Below are positions 6,716 to 10,937 of a stretch of DNA of 10,937 bases, in pieces. The notes beneath the pieces were generated by a model. That model did no database searches. It saw only the letters and a list, made by a program, of their open reading frames with translations, and had not been told where the DNA came from. The stretch is from an uncultured Bacteroidales bacterium (lineage in GTDB: Bacteria; Bacteroidota; Bacteroidia; Bacteroidales; Muribaculaceae): NCBI GenBank assembly GCA_900554345.1, contig USHH01000054.1, positions 1-10,937 on the forward strand. Direction: 5' to 3'. The translations under genes and the position numbers were made by a program. The first letter of the stretch is position 1. Each line of letters opens with the position of its first letter.

Positions 6716-6786
6716 CCGATATTATGCTCCGCGGCATTCTCTCGGCTTACCCATTGCGGCGCGGAGTCCTCTACAGCATTTTGCAG

Positions 6787-7737
6787 ATGGATAAGATTAT
6801 TGACCCCGTAGACAGAGCGTTGATCAGGAGCGAGCTTACTCCCGACCGGCTCCTCCGCAAGGCAAACAAGGGTGACAACGAGATATATGTGGTGGACGCC
6901 TTCAATTCCCCCAACACCATGCGGGAGATAGGGCGCCAGCGCGAGATCGCTTTCCGCGACGCCGGCGGAGGCACCGGCCTCAGTTGCGACATAGACGAGT
7001 TTGACACCATGGACGTGCCTTGCAGGCAGCTCATCGTGTGGGACCCCGCCGATCAGGAGATTGTGGGCGGCTACCGATTCCTGCTCGGCCGCGACATCAA
7101 GGTCGACAACGGTGTGCCACGCATTGCCACTTCCCATCTATTCCGCTTCTCCCCGCGGTTCCTTCAGGAATACCTCCCCACCACCCTCGAGCTCGGGCGC
7201 TCTTTCGTGGCCGTCGACTACCAGAGCACCAAGTCGACCGCCAAGGCCCTGTATGTGCTCGACAACCTCTGGGACGGCCTCGGGGCGCTCACGGTGCTCT
7301 ATCCAGAGATCAGGTATCTCTTCGGCAAGGTGACGATGTATCCCAACTACGGCGCCGAATGCCGCGACATGCTGCTGGGATTCATCAACAAGTATTTCCG
7401 CGACCCCGACAATCTGGTGAGCCCCATCAACCCCCTTCCCTCCAAGGCCATGTCGGAGGAGGTGCAGGCCCGCTTCAACGGCGGCTCATACCGCGAGGAC
7501 TACCGCATCCTGAACCATTTCATCCGCTCCCACGGCCAGAACATACCTCCGCTCGTCAACGCATACATAGCCCTCAGCCCGACGATGCGGATGTTCGGCA
7601 CCGCCGTCAACGACCATTTCGGCGATGTGGAGGAGAGCGGAATATTCTTCAAGATCTCAGAGATATACCCCGAGAAGAAGGAGCGACACATCGACACTTT
7701 CCGCAAGATGCTCCAGGAGGGGAATCCACTTATATAG
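6787..7737 (+). CDS. GNAT-type N-acyltransferase, GlsB/OlsB-like (COG3176 'hemolysin' group)
   Basis: A 316-residue soluble protein of the OlsB/GlsB acyltransferase type. These enzymes transfer a 3-hydroxyacyl chain from acyl carrier protein to the amine of an amino acid (ornithine for OlsB, glycine for Bacteroides GlsB), the first step to membrane aminolipids. Recognisable blocks are SPNTMREIGRQREIAFRDAG (41-60), GGTG and DIDEFDTMD (61-76), QLIVWDP plus IVGGYRF (81-98), LELGRSFV (134-141), LDNLWDGLGAL (158-168) and FGKVTMYPNYG (179-189). The length fits the family. I chose ATG 6787 because the family begins near MxKIIxPVDR and because the promoter covers the upstream ATG at 6682; an ATG at 6724 is also in frame but unlikely. 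The O-acyltransferase partner (GlsA) is not adjacent. Instead, a sugar pathway gene follows after 12 nt. The glycine lipid role is by family resemblance; the exact acceptor is not shown by sequence. Confidence 0.78.
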   Translation: MDKIIDPVDRALIRSELTPDRLLRKANKGDNEIYVVDAFNSPNTMREIGRQREIAFRDAGGGTGLSCDIDEFDTMDVPCRQLIVWDPADQEIVGGYRFLLGRDIKVDNGVPRIATSHLFRFSPRFLQEYLPTTLELGRSFVAVDYQSTKSTAKALYVLDNLWDGLGALTVLYPEIRYLFGKVTMYPNYGAECRDMLLGFINKYFRDPDNLVSPINPLPSKAMSEEVQARFNGGSYREDYRILNHFIRSHGQNIPPLVNAYIALSPTMRMFGTAVNDHFGDVEESGIFFKISEIYPEKKERHIDTFRKMLQEGNPLI

Positions 7738-7749
7738 CAAGATAATCAG

Positions 7750-8727
7750 ATGAAAACCGCAGTGGTCACAGGAGCCGACGGCTTCATCGGCAGCCACCTC
7801 ACGGAGGCGCTGCTTGCCGAGGGATGCCATGTCAGGGCTCTTGTGCAGTATAATTCGTTCAATTCGTGGGGCTGGCTCGAGGGCCTCGACCATCCGGAGC
7901 TCGAGGTTGTGGCCGGTGACGTGCGTGACCCCGACTTCTGCCGCACGCTCGTGAAAGGCGCCGACACGGTGTTCCACCTCGCAGCCCTCATCGCCATCCC
8001 GTTCAGCTATACGGCTCCCGACAGCTATGTCGACACCAACATAAAGGGCACTCTCAATATGTGTCAGGCCGCCAGAGACGGAGGCGTGGAGCGCCTGCTC
8101 GTCACCTCCACTTCCGAGGTCTACGGCACAGCCCTCCACGTGCCCATCGACGAGAGCCATCCCCGCCAGCCCCAGTCGCCTTATTCGGCCACCAAGATCG
8201 GCGCCGACGCCATAGCCAAGAGCTTCTACAACGCCTTCGACCTGCCCGTCAGCATCGTGAGGCCATTCAACACCTACGGCCCCCGACAGAGCGCTCGGGC
8301 CATCATCCCCACCATCATCACCCAGATAGCCTCCGGCATCCGAGAGATCAAGGTGGGCGACCTCACCCCGACACGCGACTTCAACTACGTGGCCGACACA
8401 TGCGCCGGGTTCATCGCCATCGCCCGCAGCGCCGACACCATCGGCGAAGAGGTCAACATCGCCACAGGCCGCGAGGTCACCATGCAGCAGACGCTCGAGA
8501 CCATCGCCTCCCTGATGGGCGCCGACGTGAAATGGACCGTCGACCCCGAGCGCCTCCGCCCTTCCAAGAGCGAGGTGAGACGCCTGCTCGGCAGCAATGA
8601 GAAGATACGCCGGCTCACCGGCTGGGAGCCCCGCTACTCACTCGAGCAAGGTCTGCAGGCCACCATCGACTGGATGACCCGCCCGGAAAACCTGAAACTG
8701 TATAAACCAACAATATATAACAGATGA
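7750..8727 (+). CDS. legB: LegB-type NAD-dependent UDP/GDP-GlcNAc 4,6-dehydratase
   Basis: A 325-residue extended short-chain dehydrogenase that fits LegB, the enzyme opening the legionaminic acid route by 4,6-dehydration of nucleotide-activated GlcNAc to a 4-keto-6-deoxy sugar. The Rossmann motif GADGFIG is at residues 8-14, DV for the adenine pocket near 57-58, and HLAA at 76-79. The active-site segment TSTSEVYG is at 119-126 with Glu123, and the catalytic YxxxK is Tyr145 and Lys149 within SPYSATK. RPFNTYGPRQS (171-181) and TRDFNYVADT (208-217) are substrate-binding blocks. Ser replaces the Asp seen before Glu in RmlB-type dehydratases; as I recall the LegB group, this is normal there. The start is ATG 7750, 12 nt after the acyltransferase stop. 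The stop overlaps the next start (ATGA), so translation is probably coupled. UDP versus GDP substrate cannot be told from sequence. Confidence 0.87.
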   Translation: MKTAVVTGADGFIGSHLTEALLAEGCHVRALVQYNSFNSWGWLEGLDHPELEVVAGDVRDPDFCRTLVKGADTVFHLAALIAIPFSYTAPDSYVDTNIKGTLNMCQAARDGGVERLLVTSTSEVYGTALHVPIDESHPRQPQSPYSATKIGADAIAKSFYNAFDLPVSIVRPFNTYGPRQSARAIIPTIITQIASGIREIKVGDLTPTRDFNYVADTCAGFIAIARSADTIGEEVNIATGREVTMQQTLETIASLMGADVKWTVDPERLRPSKSEVRRLLGSNEKIRRLTGWEPRYSLEQGLQATIDWMTRPENLKLYKPTIYNR

Positions 8728-9677
8728 GTAACAAACGCCTGGTAGTGATGATGCTCGGCGGCGCACGCCGTGTGTCTGTGGCCGAACTGCTCCAGAAGAG
8801 CGGGCGCCGTTTGGGTTATGACGTGGAGATAGTGAGCTATGAGCTGACGCGTGAGGTGCCCATCGCCCTCGTAGGCAAGGTGGTGGTCGGCCTGCGCTGG
8901 AGCGACCCCGAGGTGGTCGACGACATCGAGCGCGTCGTGGAGGAGAACGGCGTCAACGTGATCCTTCCATTCGTCGACGGCGCCATCGAGATCGCCTCCG
9001 TGCTCCGCACGCGCCTTCCGAAGGTCTTCGTGCCCGTGAGCGACTTCGAGGTCACCAGCGCCATGTTCGACAAGGTGGAGGCCGCAAAGGTCTTCAAGGA
9101 GGCCGGCATACACATCCCCACCACCTACTCCGTGATCTCGGCCGAGATGCCAGCCATCGCCAAGCCACGCCGCGGTTCAGCCTCAAGGGGCATCAAGGTC
9201 TTCCACAACATCGACGACCTGATGCATCTCGAGAACCTCCAGGACTATCTCGTGCAGGAGTATATCGAGCACAATATCGAATACACCGTCGACTCTTACG
9301 TCGGGGAGGACGGACAGATACTCGTCACAGTGCCCCGCAAGCGCCTCGAGGTGATGGGCGGCGAGGTGACGCGCACCATCACCTGCCACAATCCCGAGCT
9401 CGAGAAGATGAGCCGCGAGGTGCTCTCGAAGTTCCACTTCCGCGGTCCCGTCACCCTCCAGTTTCTCCACGACCTCGACAAGGACCGCTACCTGCTGATG
9501 GAGGTCAACCCGCGCCTCGGCGGGGGAGTGGTCTGCTCCATCTACGCCGGAGCCCCCATCCTCGACTATATCCTCGGAGAGGCCCTCGGCGTCGACCTCA
9601 AGCCCTGCGACGACTGGACGGCCGGCACCCTTATGGCACGCTATCAGAAGGAGGCGATATTCAATGTCAACGACTGA
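8724..9677 (+). CDS. ATP-grasp carboxylate-amine ligase-like protein in the nonulosonic acid operon
   Basis: A 317-residue single-domain ATP-grasp protein of the CarB-like type. The pre-ATP-grasp alpha/beta domain (1-110) has LGGARRVSVAELL (11-23). The ATP-binding half includes FDK (115-117), IAKPRRGSASRGI (145-157) with the Lys147 and flexible glycine/serine loop, and QEYIEHNIEYTVD (178-190), where the hinge Glu should lie. The metal-binding end is MEVNPRLGGG (259-268) with Glu260 and Asn262. Such enzymes make an acyl-phosphate from a carboxylate and ATP and pass it to an amine or another nucleophile. The start overlaps the legB stop by 4 nt and the next gene begins at most 13 nt after its stop, so it is translated as part of the sugar pathway. 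No step of the characterised legionaminic acid pathway needs an ATP-grasp ligase. It may attach an amino acid or other acyl group to the sugar (inference). Confidence 0.85.
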   Translation: MSNKRLVVMMLGGARRVSVAELLQKSGRRLGYDVEIVSYELTREVPIALVGKVVVGLRWSDPEVVDDIERVVEENGVNVILPFVDGAIEIASVLRTRLPKVFVPVSDFEVTSAMFDKVEAAKVFKEAGIHIPTTYSVISAEMPAIAKPRRGSASRGIKVFHNIDDLMHLENLQDYLVQEYIEHNIEYTVDSYVGEDGQILVTVPRKRLEVMGGEVTRTITCHNPELEKMSREVLSKFHFRGPVTLQFLHDLDKDRYLLMEVNPRLGGGVVCSIYAGAPILDYILGEALGVDLKPCDDWTAGTLMARYQKEAIFNVND

Positions 9678-9690
9678 CCGCGACCCGCTC

Positions 9691-10713
9691 ATGAAAAAGA
9701 CCGTTATCATCGCAGAGGCCGGCGTCAACCATAACGGCGACTTCGACATGGCCTGCCGCATGGTGAGGGCCGCAAAGGAGGCCGGAGCCGACTACGTGAA
9801 GTTTCAGACCGCCGTCCCAGAGCTCGTGATTTCCTCGCTGGCCCCGAAGGCCGAATATCAGAAGACCACCACCGGCGAGGGGGAGTCGCAGCTCGACATG
9901 TGCCGCAAGATCCACCTCCCGCTCGACGCATACCGTCCCCTCAAGGAACTCTGTGAAGAGGTGGGTATCGGATTCATGAGCACCCCCTTCGATCTCGTGA
10001 GCATCGACTGCCTCGCCGAGCTGGGGCAGGACTATTTCAAGGTGCCCTCGGGCGAGATCACCAACCTGCCATATCTCCGGAAGATAGCCAAGGCCGGGCG
10101 CCCCGTGATCCTCTCCACCGGCATGTCGACCCTCGAGGAGATCGAGGACGCCGTGGAGATCCTCACCGGCACTCACCCCAAGCACCCCTCCGAATCCTCC
10201 CTGACAAGGGACGACATCACCGTGCTCCACTGCAACACGCAGTATCCCACGCCGTTCTCCGATGTCAACCTGCGCGCCATGCAGACAATCCGCGAGTGTC
10301 TCGGCGTGGCCACCGGATATTCCGACCACACACGGGGCATCGCCGTGCCTGTGGCCGCCGTAGCCCTCGGAGCCGTTATGGTGGAGAAGCACTTCACCCT
10401 TTCCCGCTCACTCCCCGGGCCCGACCACAAGGCATCGCTCGAGCCCGATGAGCTCAGGCAGATGGTTGAGATGATACGCGCCACCGAGAAGGCCCTCGGC
10501 AGCCCCGAGAAGACGGTCTCCGACAGCGAGCGCCCCAACATGGTGGTGGCCCGCAAGAGCATCAGCGCCGCGCGCCCCATACGCAAGGGTGAGCTCCTCA
10601 CCGAAGACAACATCACCGTGAAGCGTCCGGGAGGCGGCATCTCCCCCATGAAATGGGACGAGGTTATAGGGACCCGCGCCACGCGCGACTACGAATACGA
10701 CGAGCCGATATGA
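9691..10713 (+). CDS. legI: NeuB/LegI-family nonulosonic acid synthase
   Basis: A 340-residue enzyme that condenses phosphoenolpyruvate with a six-carbon N-acyl sugar to form a nine-carbon acid. The TIM-barrel NeuB domain (1 to about 275) shows IIAEAGVNHNGD (6-17), DYVKFQT (34-40), STPFD (97-101), FKVPSGEITN (116-125), STGMSTL (142-148) and HCNTQYPTP (180-188). Metal ligands match NeuB: His213 in GYSDHT and His234 in EKHFTL, 21 apart as in Neisseria NeuB. The C-terminal SAF/antifreeze-like domain (about 285-340) includes VARKSI and GGGISPMKWDEVIG. I chose ATG 9691 because the family begins right before IIAEAG. An upstream ATG at 9664 would add nine residues and overlap the ATP-grasp gene by 14 nt. 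The LegB neighbour favours legionaminic over N-acetylneuraminic acid as product. A slightly long polar loop (160-174) precedes the HCNTQYP strand. The stop overlaps the next start. Confidence 0.92.
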   Translation: MKKTVIIAEAGVNHNGDFDMACRMVRAAKEAGADYVKFQTAVPELVISSLAPKAEYQKTTTGEGESQLDMCRKIHLPLDAYRPLKELCEEVGIGFMSTPFDLVSIDCLAELGQDYFKVPSGEITNLPYLRKIAKAGRPVILSTGMSTLEEIEDAVEILTGTHPKHPSESSLTRDDITVLHCNTQYPTPFSDVNLRAMQTIRECLGVATGYSDHTRGIAVPVAAVALGAVMVEKHFTLSRSLPGPDHKASLEPDELRQMVEMIRATEKALGSPEKTVSDSERPNMVVARKSISAARPIRKGELLTEDNITVKRPGGGISPMKWDEVIGTRATRDYEYDEPI

Positions 10714-10937
10714 CCCTTCCGCCACGCAAATACCTCTTCTGCACAGGCACCCGCGCCGACTGGGGGCTCCTCCTCCCTCTGGCCCGCCTGCTGCGCGAGA
10801 GGGGTCACCGCGTGGAGGTGGCAGCCACCAACATGCACCTTGACCCGGCGCTCGGACACACCATAGACGAGCTCGTAGCCGACGGCTTCGCCCCCACCTT
10901 TGCCATCCCCGCCTCCGGCCCCCCGTCGGAGATAGCC
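10710..10937 (+). CDS. legG: NeuC/LegG-family hydrolysing UDP-sugar 2-epimerase, N-terminal part
   Basis: The first 76 codons of a gene that runs off the right edge. It begins at ATG 10710, sharing four bases with the TGA of the synthase gene. The signature CTGTRADWGLLLPLARLL (11-28) is the N-terminal nucleotide-sugar-binding loop of NeuC-type hydrolysing UDP-GlcNAc 2-epimerases. HRVEVAATNMHLDPALGHT (33-51) is the next conserved strand and loop of the family. In the legionaminic pathway this enzyme removes the nucleotide and inverts C2 to give the mannose-configured diamino sugar used by the synthase. NeuC acting on UDP-GlcNAc is the alternative; the LegB neighbour favours LegG. Too little is visible to judge catalytic residues. 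Confidence 0.85.
   Translation, partial: MTLPPRKYLFCTGTRADWGLLLPLARLLRERGHRVEVAATNMHLDPALGHTIDELVADGFAPTFAIPASGPPSEIA

Noticed and set aside
6682..6786. N-terminal extension of the acyltransferase from ATG 6682 or 6724
   Set aside because: The -33/-7 promoter at 6684-6715 lies within it, and the family begins at the MDKIIDPVDR segment.
7020..7745. Plus-strand open frame (241 codons) inside the acyltransferase gene, +1 frame
   Set aside because: Low-complexity Arg/Pro/His composition and complete overlap with a gene that shows strong family motifs; it is a GC-rich frame shadow.
9667..10392. Minus-strand open frame (241 codons) antisense to the nonulosonate synthase
   Set aside because: Gly/His/Val-rich without motifs and fully covered by a clearly functional synthase gene.
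1..10937. CRISPR arrays, tRNA or rRNA genes, insertion sequences, integrases or toxin-antitoxin pairs
   Set aside because: Looked for by eye on both strands; no regularly spaced repeats, tRNA-like cloverleaf, rRNA segments, transposase motifs or terminal inverted repeats were found.

Overview
The window is GC-rich (roughly 60%) and reads as a chromosome segment of a Bacteroidales bacterium. Several starts are preceded by the Bacteroidota -7 element TAnnTTTG rather than an E. coli-type -10, and clear Shine-Dalgarno sequences are absent. The gene families also fit: a membrane TPR-AraC regulator, an Omp28-like secreted thioredoxin-fold protein and secreted proteins with a YYTLxG-type C-terminal tail. 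The high GC suggests a Muribaculaceae-like lineage, but that is inference from composition and protein flavour, not from a marker gene.

Left part (1-1490). An unrecognised cytoplasmic protein with a charged, probably helical C-terminal region runs off the left edge on the minus strand. A 17-bp tandem duplication lies just upstream of it. A small DUF1232/YkvA-type membrane protein follows on the plus strand and ends against a hairpin that fits a terminator for the converging operon.

Centre (1527-6549, all minus strand). A TPR protein with one transmembrane helix and a C-terminal AraC-type DNA-binding domain lies upstream of two secreted-protein genes separated by only 5 nt. The first secreted protein carries two copies of a conserved domain. 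The second is an Omp28-like protein with a WCGYC thioredoxin motif. Both end in the same type of C-terminal tail. The 134-bp gap between regulator and operon holds a -7 box and, upstream of it, three 10-bp direct repeats in exact helical phase. I infer a one-component surface-sensing regulator and its target operon.

Right part (6684-10937, all plus strand). A promoter with both -33 and -7 elements drives a GNAT-type N-acyltransferase of the GlsB/OlsB kind. After 12 nt come four tightly packed genes: LegB-type NAD-dependent 4,6-dehydratase, an ATP-grasp ligase, NeuB/LegI-type nonulosonate synthase and the start of a NeuC/LegG-type hydrolysing UDP-sugar 2-epimerase, which continues past the right edge. 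Together these point to synthesis of a nine-carbon nonulosonic acid, most likely legionaminic acid or a derivative. The ATP-grasp gene, locked between legB and legI by a 4-nt overlap, has no step in the known pathway and is the most interesting element here. The aminotransferase (LegC), N-acetyltransferase (LegH) and CMP-sugar synthetase (LegF) are not in the window.
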